In this document: positions 10,040-21,829 of the stretch, in pieces
How the letters are laid out: each line of letters begins with the position of its first letter
How positions within the stretch are numbered: position 1 is the first letter of the stretch
Source: Anastatus disparis
Lineage: Eukaryota; Arthropoda; Insecta; Hymenoptera; Eupelmidae
Direction of reading: 5' to 3'
Length of the DNA stretch: 64,000 bases
Assembly (NCBI GenBank): GCA_017163975.1
Contig: JAFFSR010000244.1
Span: 13,455,501-13,519,500 of the forward strand
Position numbers and translations under genes: made by a program
The notes under the pieces: model-generated
What the model saw: the letters and a program-made list of their open reading frames with translations, nothing else
Told to the model about the DNA's origin: nothing
Databases searched by the model: none

Positions 10040-13000
10040 TAAAATTTTAAATACGTTTATAACGTATGCTAAATTATATAATCATTGGTATAGAAAAGAA
10101 TTTACTTGTAACAAGATATTATATTGTAAATAGTATATTATTGTGTACCAATATAATTAAATCACGTTTAAATTTATTAGAAAAATGTTATAGGTAGTTA
10201 ATTTTAATATTTATTAAGTTAAGCATATAAATCTTGAACATTTTTACAACTTAATATATATTAATGAAACTTGAATAAAAATTTTTATCAAAATTTTGAT
10301 TTTATAAAAAACCGCTGCAGTAACGTAGTGGCTAATAAATAAATTTTATTATAAAAATAATAAGAAATTAATATTTCATAATCTGAGCAAGAATAACGTT
10401 AATTTATATTTTAAATATATTTAAGTTGGAAGTCTTTCTTTTTGGTCTGATAAGCCTCTTTTACCTATATGTGCTCGTTACAAACAAACTTATTGGTCAC
10501 GTCCTGGATTCTATTTACCATCAGCTTATTGACTATTTGGTCACCCACGTGATTCCATTCTATTATGTTCAACATCACCTCCTGTGCTTACAAGGAGAGT
10601 GTCAGTGTATTAAGATTCAGATTTTTTTTACTTTGAGATATTAATGCTAACACTCAATTTTTAAAAAGCTTTAGGCTTTTTTGTTTGAATTTTAAAACAA
10701 AAAAAGCCTAAAACTTTTTTAAGAAAATTAAACTTTGAACACCTCAGCTTTATAATTCTCTAGTTTAATAAATTAAATACAAAGGTATGAGTGCGTGAAG
10801 ATTGTTGCAGAACTGAAAATAATATATTTAAATATAATATCTGTTTCAAATTTGTTTTGAAAGTAATTGTTATCTTTGTCACGTATATACGGAATGTGCT
10901 AATTTTACATGTTACTTATTGTTTATTGTTATTAATATAATTAATTCAATTACTAAATTAAGTTAAGTAAATTTTGTTTATTTAATTTAAATTCTTTTTA
11001 TTTAAAATTTTCAGTTAAGTGCTGTTAAACTTTTAACGTGAATTTTTATATTTTTAACGTGATTTTCATTGAAAAAAATTCTGTTATTTATTTAATTTTG
11101 TTATTTTTATGAATACTTTGAGAACCTAAAGTCTCATAATGTTCCTTAAAAATATAAAACGTCAATAGAATTAATAAATAGGAAAAGAAATTTTATGCAA
11201 ATTACTAGAATCTTTAAGAATAAAAAAGTATTTAGAAATAACAAATAGCCAACCTATTGAAATATAACACCTCGTAAGAATATTTTGAAAAGCTCATCAA
11301 AAAAATATGCAAAAAAAAAGAAACACTATAAAAACAATAATAAAACCAAGTTTAAATCCGTTCTTTTTTTGTTTCCCTTGTACTGCTTACAATATCAATC
11401 CACAAATATTTTGGTATGCATGTTAAAGAAACACTTGATGGTCTATTTTGTCTCAGCGCGTGGCTCGTCTTTATCAAACCTTTAGATTTATGTGCAAAAT
11501 ATTTTAACGGACCCGACGATGACCAGACGGTTTTTACTAGACCCCATTATTCACGCGTCTTTCTTTTCATTCTAACATCCTTTCACGCTCTTTCTCTTCA
11601 TTTTACAAACAGTTTTAATGCGTCGACTACAGCTGTGTAAATATTATCGATTATGGGTTTAATCTTGGAAAATTTTTGTAATTTAGCTTAATATTCTTAA
11701 GTGCGGTAATATATGTTAGGATGATTTTTTGATATTTTATTTTTATCAAATAGATATTAAATAAAATTGATTGTTTATAAAAAATATTTGATGCAGTTTA
11801 TTTTGGGATGGTTTAACAGTATTTTTTATTTATTTTAAAATGACTTTAAGCAAAAATATGATTGAAATAAATTTATTAAACTTACTAAAGAAAAAGTTTA
11901 CACAATAGTTTTTAATATTTCTTGCTAAAACTTATCTTTATATCTAATGAGCTATTAAAATAAAATGTACTAGAATTCATTTTCTGAATTAAAAAAAATC
12001 ATTAGCAAAAATCTTAAATATTTGTTACTCATAAAGCAACATATCAACGTTTCACATCAGGCAAATATCAAAACGTACACAAATTGCAAATATTTTGATA
12101 GATTCCAATAAACAAACTTTGCTTGTAAAACGTTTGGTAATCCAGAACCTCTCTGCAAAAAAAAAGATAGAGAAAGTATCCATGCGGATGCATTCAAGCG
12201 AATTGTAAATAAACCAGAGCGCTAAACTCGTTGCTTGAATTTTATTTTTTTGTTTGTTTTTTTCTTTTATTTTTTTGTAATTGCAATCCAGTACTAAATC
12301 GGTACATAGAAACAAATGGGGGATGAGGGGGAGAGCATCTCTTTGAAGTTGAGCGTGAACGTTTTCAACCTATATATCTCAAAATCCTTGCCGCGTGCTT
12401 TGCTCGTTATTGGATTTCTGATTAGATAGCACTGAGTTTATACGCTTTTGCTTTGTATACGAGCAATGAAATTACGAATGAATTCGCAAAGATATCTATG
12501 AGGGTGGAAATAGAATTTTCAAAGTTTTACTGTTTTAGAATAAACAAATTTTCAAAACATTTCGTTTCTTTCTCCTTAATTTTGGGATTTGGAAATTTCC
12601 AATTTATTTTTTGTTATTTTTAAGTTTGGAAAAAAAATTTTTTGATTTTAATAAGCTATAAAAATTTTACGTATACGAAATTTATTACGGTTGTAAAGTA
12701 ATTTTAAGTAAAATTTAAAATGGTAATATATTCAACAGGAATAATCGTAGGTACATGTACGAAAATTTCAAATTTCAAATCTTTACAACACCCCAAAGAT
12801 TCAAGCTTAATAACCTCATTCGGATTTAAAGCTAGAAGAGATGAGTTTTGCCACCCTTCTTCCAAACAATTATTTGTCTAGAAACTTAACTTCCGCGAAG
12901 AAGAAATCCAGATGTCTCGTTAATGTTTTAAAAACTTTTTAAACATTTGTTATTCATATGAAAATTTACGTAAGATAATTCTGAAGACTTCATTTAAGAA

Positions 13001-16000
13001 TTTTAGAGACCTGAAAAATTGTCTATTCAGGTATATTTATTTTGCAGCTGGTTCATCTTAGTTTTTATACTTATATATTGTAAAGCTATTGAAATTTAAT
13101 TCTTCTAGTCATGATAAGTGTTATTTTTTTTAATACAAAAAATAATTTGTTCATATTTGAAAGGTAGTGGTTGATAAAAAAAAGTTTGGATATTTTTTGT
13201 AAGTTTACGTTTTAATGCAAGATTTATAATGATACGATGTCAATAAAAAATAATAATATAATTTATAATTCATACAAGTAGCGCCTTCTGTGAAAAAATA
13301 CATCCTCGTTGTAAGGGTTAAAATACTCTGCCATTCCAATTCTATTAAAAATTAGACTACCCATTAAATATGATCGATTAATACTCATTAACTTCGTCAC
13401 GACTATAACAATAAATGTTAAAGAGCTTGTATAAATTAAAGATATCATTTGACATAAGTATCCTCATTAACATAAAAACGAGCAACTTAATTCACTCATC
13501 AAATCAATTTTCGAGCTTTTATCAATTTCCAATATTTTCAGATATTAATAGCACCATTCGAAATGCTTACTTAACGCCGTCTACTTTTTCGATAAGAAGA
13601 AGAAAAAGAAGGGAAAAAAATGCTCGCCGTAATATGCTTGAGCAAACATTAATGTATAAGCTCGTATACAAATTAACAAGTGCGTATATATGTACATGAG
13701 ATATACATAGAAAGTCGCGTAAGGTAATAATTTACGCTTCCGTTCCATTTGATCAAGCATAATGTATACATATACATGGATATATTCGAAAGCGTTTTAC
13801 GCCTCATCGATCATGCCAGTCTAATGAGAAGAAGCGCGGGTGTGGAACATTACATACATATATACGTACGTACATATATAAATGAAATATAAACGTGATT
13901 TTGCAGTGGGTTCTATTTTTTTTTCATTAAACTTTGATATATGATGATTTTATTGCATCGTCTTATCGATATAAGATTTCTTGCGAAAGTTTGGGATATA
14001 ATAGCTAAGTCATGCTGCATAAGTACATTAGAGATGTTTGGAATTAGCTCGACCGGGTAAACTTGCTATGAGCTTTTTTTTAATATATAAGAAAGGATAA
14101 TTTGTTGAATTTGAATTTGAATAATGTTTTGCTCGATAACTTGAGTTATAAACAAAATGAAATTCTGTTAAGTTTAAATAATCCAAATACCAAATAATTG
14201 AAGATTTAAAGAATTTGAATTGTTATACAGAAGTTTTTTACGCAATAAATAATATTATATTTATTAGTACGTAGTTATTATTAAGCTTAAAATTATTCAA
14301 TTCTTCAGTAAGCAGCTTTGTTAAAAATTGTATAAATTTCGGTGAAACTTATTTTAACTGATTTGAAAATCTTTTTATAAAATTTCCATCAGTTCACGTA
14401 AATAAAGTTATAGAAGAAAAAAACCATATCATTGACACATTTAAAGTAACATTAAAACAGGTATGATATGCCAATAAAATAATCTCTCTTATATCGCATT
14501 AAAATCCTGTTAAATCGTTACTTATCATATCAGCCATATTAACTTTTATCCATAAGCAAATAAAAATAAAATCATTTCTTTTCCCTTTTTCAAGCTTTCA
14601 ACATCGATACACTTTACTTCATTATCAAATCGATAATTGACGTCACAATCATCCACTTCCCACATATAACATACACACAGAGAGAAGACACTCGTTAAGC
14701 ATGTAAATATATATATATAGGAATGTTTGATATCTTTAAACGTTTTCTCTGTTAATAGAGACATTTGTGGCACGCGCGAGGCTAAAGTTTTTTTCCGATA
14801 ACCAAACTGGTAATTAAATGCTCAAATCGCGCATTCGATTAATACGTCGACTCTTCTTTCCTTATTACTCTTTTTTCTAGTTCCTTTTTTTATTATTATT
14901 GAAACTACGAGGTACGAAGAGAAAAGAAAGACGGAGAAAAAAAGCAGAATAATTTTTAATGACTTGCCTATCTCTATTGCTAATTGCCTCGTTTTTCACC
15001 GCGGGCAAACGTCGTTAAGCATCCGCTTTTCTATCTCTTTCGTTTTTTTTTTAAATCTTTGTCTTTTTTTAATACTATTTAAACTTACTGGTATACCTTG
15101 ATAGCTTACGTATGTTTGTATGTATGTATGCGTAAACGGGTGTTAGTGATATGCCTCGCGTGTTGTAACAGACGGTCAATAGTTCAAGTGCGCAATATGG
15201 CTTTTTGATATGATACTAATGAAGTAAAAAAATAAAGGAAGTATTGATTCGTACGATAATTGGTTTATTATGGCGATCGGAATGACATGTAAAGCTCGCT
15301 TTTTTTAAAACTCTTTTTAAGGTTATGATTTGTGGAGGTATTTGCAAGCTAAAATACAACAGTATAACAATATGCTGTTTGATGTGATACATGGGCTTGG
15401 TAGTGTATCGTAGCTATCTTTTTTAAAACTTTTCAAGGAGAATAAAAATGTAATTGATGAATACATGTAATTGTAATAAAAGTATTTTAGAATAATTATC
15501 TGAATTTAAATTATAGAGTCATAGAACAAATATATATGTTGATATTTGATTTCGAGGGTAACTTGAACTTGATAAAAAAACGATTTTACTATGAAATGAA
15601 TTATACAAATTACTTTGAAATTATATTTTTTATAAAAAATATCACGAGTTCGAAAATTATATACTATTTTGTAATTTTACATTATACTTTTTCTTTATGT
15701 TTCAGGTGAGTACCGCTACTTTCCTCTTCTTATGACAAATTTTCTTCATCAAGTAAGCTCATTTGTGACACTTAATTATTTTTATGTAAAATTCTAAAAA
15801 TTTGAATTCCCTTACATTTTAAGCTAAACCAAGAAAAATTTTATTTATTTTTATCCCAAAAGTGTATATTTCACTGGCAATTATATTACCTCTTTTTATA
15901 ATGGTAGATTTTACGTAGGTGATATAGAAAAAAAAAGATTTTGTCTGGTGGGTGTATGGTAAAGTTGCTTTTAAGGTTTTTAGTTTCTAATCTGGTAAAT

Positions 16001-16970
16001 AATATTTTAAATGTAATCTAAAATCTGCAACCTAAGAAATTCTTAAAAACTGAAAACATTAGAGAATAAAAAAAATGAATTTATACTTTTTCTCGTATTA
16101 CAAAGTTTATTCTAAGAGCTTTTCAAAATATTCATTTTTTTAAAATTCCACTCAATAAGTTTAATCTCATTAGATTTGTATGAACATTACATTGAAAAAA
16201 ATTCATGCGTCGAATTAATTTGAAAAATCATTCTTTTTTACAAATCAAATTTCTATCAATCGATTTTTTGTTATAAAACATTAATCACACTAGTAAAGTA
16301 GTTTGGTAAATAAAAAAAATAAAGAAACCTGTAAAACAATCAAATCATTACGACTACATCTGAAATCAATTTCTCGATTCTCTAAAAGAGAGAAAAAAAA
16401 GGAAAAAAAAACACCTTTGGAATTAGAAGCAAGTACTTAGACCCTTGCACACGCAGCACATCTTCGAGTATCAGTAAAAGATTAATTTACCCGTGGAACT
16501 TTGTGTGACACCACACGTGTGCGGTCCTTTTACTATAGCCATCGTTTCTTTTTTCCCCCTTTTCGATTCTCTTCTTTACACGTTCACAAAGGCTCTAGGA
16601 AGTGTGGAGGTGTTCTTGTATCAGCGTCGCTTGAAAATACCTTTGCTCTTAGTTTTATACGTTATTTTTTTTTTAATTCCTGCGGTCTTTTGGCATTTTT
16701 TTTTCTTCAGCTTTTTGACTTTCATTACTTACATTAGAGGTTCATAATTTTTTTTCAAGATTCTGTAGTCCATTGGATCATATATGTTGTCACATAAATT
16801 TTTTTATGATACTTTCTTAACTTTTATTATTATTGATTACTTGAGTATATTTTTTATTTCTGTTTAAATTGAACAAATAAAAATATACAATTATGTATTT
16901 AAAAATAAGATAAAATTATTAAAATATTTAAAATGATCTCTTTTTTTTTAAAAAAATTGTTTCTTGATGG
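10040..16970. other. AT-rich non-coding stretch
   Basis: No exon of any recognised family is seen. Apart from the hairpin at 10661-10721, the stretch contains scattered GC-richer patches near 12310-12500, 13700-13870, 14990-15190 and 16430-16640. The last of these has the dyad CACACGTGTG with a central E-box. Short reading frames here have skewed composition and no conserved motifs. If the netrin intron extends this far left, these patches could be intronic regulatory DNA. Confidence 0.5.
10661..10721. repeat. Foldback hairpin, ~26-bp arms
   Basis: The left arm contains TTTAGGCTTTTTTGTTT and the right arm contains AAAACAAAAAAAGCCTAAAA, separated by a loop of about 7 nt. The outer parts (AAAAAGC and ACTTTTTTAA) also pair, with one or two slips. 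It is AT-rich, so an old foldback is the safest reading. Confidence 0.8.
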
Positions 16971-17004
16971 ATCAATTTGAGAGGATATCGTAGTTCTGCT
17001 CCTC

Positions 17005-17345
17005 CTAATAATATTTTTATTCAAAGTTCATGAGTAAATAGTGCGTCAAATCAAATTCTTTCACTTCAGTAAGAAAATTCGTAAGATTAATCCTTAGCGC
17101 GGACAAGTCAAGAAATTTATCAAAATAATATACATAAAAAGTTATAAACAAACTTTCGATATATACTATTTTGAGGTTAGGTTTATCGAGCTTGATATCT
17201 AATTTTCATTCAAAGTTCATAAAAAAATATGAAGCTAAATTGAATTTTTAATTTAACAAAAATTATTGTATTAATATAGTTTTAGCGCGGACAAGTCATT
17301 ATATTTGCCCAAATAGTGAATTTAAAAAGATATCAGTAAGATAAA
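17005..17345. repeat. Two-copy direct repeat, unit ~188 bp
   Basis: TTAGCGCGGACAAGTCA occurs exactly at 17094-17110 and again at 17282-17298. TCAAAGTTCA recurs at 17021 and 17210 with the same spacing. The sequence between is only partly conserved, so this is an old tandem duplication. The unit does not resemble the ~166 bp array at 4.3 kb beyond a short TTAGCGC match. Confidence 0.8.
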
Positions 17346-20300
17346 AAAAGCAAAACTCGATTCCAACAACTACGACATCCCGTTAATACTCTGTAAGCAT
17401 TAATAGTAAATAAAGCTACTTGACTTATTTTTGTATAAAAATTTGATTATAAATTACAATTTTTTATAAAAAAATAATAGTTTATTTTATAATTAATAGT
17501 AATAATAATATTAAAATTTAGTTTTCAAGCTCAAATATTAAAACTCCTGTTATTATCGCTGTGTTCATTCCTCATTCTTTCACTCATCTCAGCGCAACAT
17601 GATTCTCCCTTTAAAATTGTCATTGTTACTTTGATTTCTCTTTTGATTTCCACATCTCTCTTAATCTTAGCATATATACGTAAACATATTGCTTTCTTTT
17701 GCGTTTATTTACAATCTTTTTTATTTCGCTTTGCCTTCTTACTTCTTCTTCCATATGAGATGCGTGAAAAAAGGAAGAAGAAGAAGAGAAGACCAATTAC
17801 TGCCAAGTATCGCGCCGCGGGGTTCCGCGCGCACGTTATAGCTATACTCTCAAGAGAGAGAAAAAAAAGGAAAAAAAGAAAAGAGAGTTACCTCCTTTTA
17901 TATCCCTTCTTATCCTCCTTATACCTTTCTACTTATCCACCTACGTGATTTGCTTCTGAGTGCTTTGTTGTAACACTGTTAGGATGTATCTTTCGAGTTA
18001 TACTTGCGTTGAGTTAAAAACCTTAAAAAATAGCTAATTTCTTTTTTTTTTATGAAATGTTTTTCGAATTTGCAAAAATGGGTGGTTAATTATAGTAGAT
18101 TTTTTTACTTTGGTTGAAATAATTGATTAATTATTAATTGCTGCAAATTTTAATTTTTGATGGTCATTTTATGTTAATTGAACTGTTTGGACAAAAATCT
18201 TATATTAAAGGATGCGATGAAACATTTGGTTTAATAAAATCTTTTTGAACTTAAAATTTTCAGGATTCAAGGGTAAAAGTATTTGAATTATTAGTCTTAA
18301 ATTTAAATAACATTTGTATATTCAATATTGTCTCAACGAATTTACTTTTACTTTCTCTTTTGTTTAATTGCGAATTTTAGACAATCCTTTGTATGATAAC
18401 GCAAGGCAAGAATTAATGACGAAAATACCGAATAAGATAACATTTGCGGAGAGGCAAACGTGTTTAGGCAATTTTCATTGAAAAACCTATTATGCGCACA
18501 AAGGAGTGGAAAACAATACGATTAAAGTATAGAAGAAGAAGAATAAAGGCGAAACAAGAATCAGAGAGAAAAACGAAAGTTTGGTTAATTAAATTTTCAC
18601 CCCCCAACCCTCCCCACTCGATCTTTTCACCAAGAGCAGAATAAAGAAAAGCAACTGATAGCATATATCTAAACGATCTCTTAAACCACTGCTAAGATTT
18701 TTCAACCTTTTAAAAATTCTTTTCTCCTTTCGTTCTCATGTTGTTTTTTTTTCTTTCTTTAACTTTATTTCTTCTTCGCTCCATCTACACTTTTTTCTCT
18801 CGTTCACTCTTTTAACTTTTCGCTAAACAAGTGCTAGAAAGCCAACCACTATTCTATACATAGAGAGAGAGTAAAAACTTCTAAGGGGAAATCGAATTCG
18901 ATGCCAAAGCTAAACTTCGTTCGACGTGTTGTTAAATATATATATTTTTCTCGAGGAAGGAGAGGAGGAAAAAAAAGAGAGAGAGAGACGAAAATAAAAA
19001 AAAGAAAAGCTTTTTTCGTATAAAGCCGGTACAATGGAAAAACCTTCGAAGATAAATATATATAGGAAGTCAAAAGAAGAGCGAATACCGCAAGAGAATC
19101 TTCTAATGGCGATTTAAGATCTCTTAAAAAAAAAGTTAAGAAAAAAAAGGAAAAGAGCAACCGTCTGGCTCTCGTAAAAAAAGGTCCTTATATGTCTGCG
19201 CGAGTCTATCGTACGTAACGTAAGAGAATCGGCGCCAGTTACGGAAATGAGGGATTCTATCAAAGGGATGAAGAAAAAAAACTAGCGATACTAACCATGA
19301 GATAATCGAGTAAAGGGGTTTGTCGACATTTCTTTTTGGAACGTAAGCCAAGAGGGTGTAAACAATTTGCATTAAATTATTTATGTAAACAAATTACACA
19401 AAAAATATATTAAAAAATTTTGATTAAAAAATTAATGTTGCAATTTAATTAAAACTTATAAAAATAATTTTTTTACAAAAATTAAAGTAACCGTACAATC
19501 TTGGGTTGTTTTATATTCAATTGTATAGGTGCCTTTGAATAAATATTACTTATTGAATACATTGTCAAAATATAAGTTATCCAATAGTATTTACTATGAT
19601 GGCAATAATTTCTACAGTACTCCTCTGTAAATTTTATTAAATTTCATTATATTTTTATAGTTTAAAAGACAATATCTCTGTAATTTTTATACAAAATTTC
19701 TTTGTAAAATCTAAAGATTTCTTTCCATGTACTATTTTGCAAAATTCAATTTGGCTTCAGCTTTCAAAACTAATTTTCTAAAATGATTATTTATCACAAT
19801 ATATTTATTAAGTACGATACCATATCAATATAGAAGTTTAATACTATATTTAAAACTCAAAAAAAGCATAAGAAATTTTGAAAAATTCTTAATTTTAAAG
19901 TCTAATAGTTACTTTTTATAGTGCAATTTACTTTTAACGTGCTTCATAAGTAGTATAAAACGGGAAAGTCTATATAAGCTACTTAGTTTCTCTTTCTCTC
20001 TATCTATGTATATTACACTTTTGAATTTTAATATTCCTCTAATAATAACCACGTAGAAATACTCTCAAACTCAAGCATCTTATATCAAGTAAAATTATTT
20101 TTAAAAAAATTTTAATGCTCCGTACAAAATCAATTTTAATCTAATATTTTCAATTTTTTCGTTAAGTTATTCTCGAAACACTTTAAAATTATGGTAAAAA
20201 CTAAACTTTTCTATTATATATACCAGAAGCCAATTATAGGCAAACATCATTATGTATCTAAAATCATAAACAGTTAACAGTTTCTATTGATAGCAAATAT

Positions 20301-20724
20301 ACAATTTCATTGGGTACAGCGTATTAATTGAAACGTGTTATACCAATGGATTCGGTCAGAATATTAGTGCTCATTGATTTGTAAAGTATTATGGTTATAT
20401 TTGTTGTGTTTTGCTGGTAAATAAGCTAATGCGATTTGTAAGGTTCATTATTGAACGTCAAATATTTTGATTTAATCAAAAATTGATTGTTTTGTTGTAT
20501 TTTTAAATTTAGATTAATTTTATTGAAATTATGTTTTATTTTGAAACAAAAATTAAATTTTTATGCTTTATTATGTTTATTTTAATAATTTATCGATAAC
20601 TTAATTGTAATCATTTAAAATTACAAAGGTTTTATCAAATGATTTCAATAAATTCTAATTACATTAATTGTCCTATTCAATTATAATTAATTAATGTTGT
20701 TATTTTCTACAACATATCACACAA
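17346..20724. other. AT-rich non-coding stretch with polypurine and polypyrimidine tracts
   Basis: Nothing coding is recognised. There is a GC-rich knot near 17810-17840 (CGCGCCGCGGGGTTCCGCGC). Long AG-rich and CT-rich tracts occur between 17750 and 17930 and between 18720 and 19150, and these open several spurious reading frames on both strands. A GC-richer patch at 19180-19270 contains TCGTACGTAACG. Confidence 0.5.
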
Positions 20725-20748
20725 ATATTTGAAAGTACTTTCAAATAT
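20725..20748. repeat. Perfect 24-bp palindrome
   Basis: Twelve bases, ATATTTGAAAGT, are followed directly by their exact reverse complement, centred on AGTACT. There is no loop. It may be a dimeric binding site or chance in AT-rich DNA. Confidence 0.85.
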
Positions 20749-20819
20749 CTAAATAAAAAAGTGTCTGAAATAAATTTAATCAAACATTTATTTTCCCTAT
20801 CCTTTATTATTTCAACAAG

Positions 20820-21440
20820 CATATAAAATAAAGAAGCTGAATTCCTCGGTCTAATCTGACACACAGCTACTACAACTTACTAGCATAAGATTTCTAACTC
20901 ATTCCCATAAGTATCAACAACAAAACGTTCTCGTCGACTCTATTATCACAGTCTGTTGTCTCATTGCTAACGTACACGCCTAAAACCAACTAACATAAGC
21001 TCTAGAAACAATAAATATAGATTTCTCCTCTCTCTATATACAGCAGTTACCCTTAACTTCTCTCTATGCGTACCGTATATACATGTATGTATGCATATAT
21101 TGTACGCAAGCACGCAAAGCCGTCTATAGCTTCTATGTTTACGTAAGTCTAGTGCTACTACTAGTACTATGGCTACAGGTGGTACATTGCTTCTCTCGTC
21201 TATCTTTATCTCTTTGTCCCTCTCTCTCGCTCACTATTTCTCTTTTCACAAGAGCATATATATGTACAATGTGTATATATAGGAAAACCTGTTTGCTATA
21301 AAGACTGGACATAACGCACGAAGCGGTGGCGGCGACGGCAGAGCTGTTGGCTTATCGCGCAGGGTCATCCGTATATATTGTGCACGCAAAGGATGTATTG
21401 TAAGGAAAGAGAGAAAAGTCTTATGTTAATGCAAATGCGT
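20820..21440. other. GC-richer island, candidate regulatory region
   Basis: Base composition is clearly less A+T-biased here than in the flanks, with pieces such as GCGGTGGCGGCGACGGCAGA near 21325 and GTGCACGC near 21380. No open frame resembles a known protein. It may be an intronic or intergenic regulatory element. This is inference from composition only. Confidence 0.35.
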
Positions 21441-21793
21441 AGAATTTCTTTATGGAAAATAAAAAGAAAACTGAAATATTGTGCATATTAGGCTGTAGTA
21501 TTTAAAAGAAATAATCCAATGAATGCCTGTGAATTAGGTCAAAATACTTATGGTATTTGATGGATTGAATATCTTCTTCTTCATTTTTAAATTTCCGATC
21601 GCTGCTCGCAGATAAGCTGGATATACATTTTTTTTAAATGTTCGTTTGTTCGGTATAATCGGTAGATTTATTAAACGAAGACAAGCTGAGGCTACTGCTT
21701 TTATTCGTTTGGCTTATGGCCGTAAAAGGTATTGTTTAGTTTTGTGCTTGTGTATTAAAACGCGTGGAATGCTCATGTATGAATAATTGTATT

Positions 21794-21794
<1 letters not shown>

Positions 21795-21827
<33 letters not shown>
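21795..21827. repeat. (GA)n microsatellite
   Basis: An uninterrupted GA dinucleotide run of about 32 bases. Confidence 0.95.

Positions 21828-21829
<2 letters not shown>

Noticed and set aside
17631..17948. 105-codon frame on the + strand with a hydrophobic start and a basic middle
   Set aside because: Composition is explained by T-rich then AG-rich tracts. No splice or family evidence.
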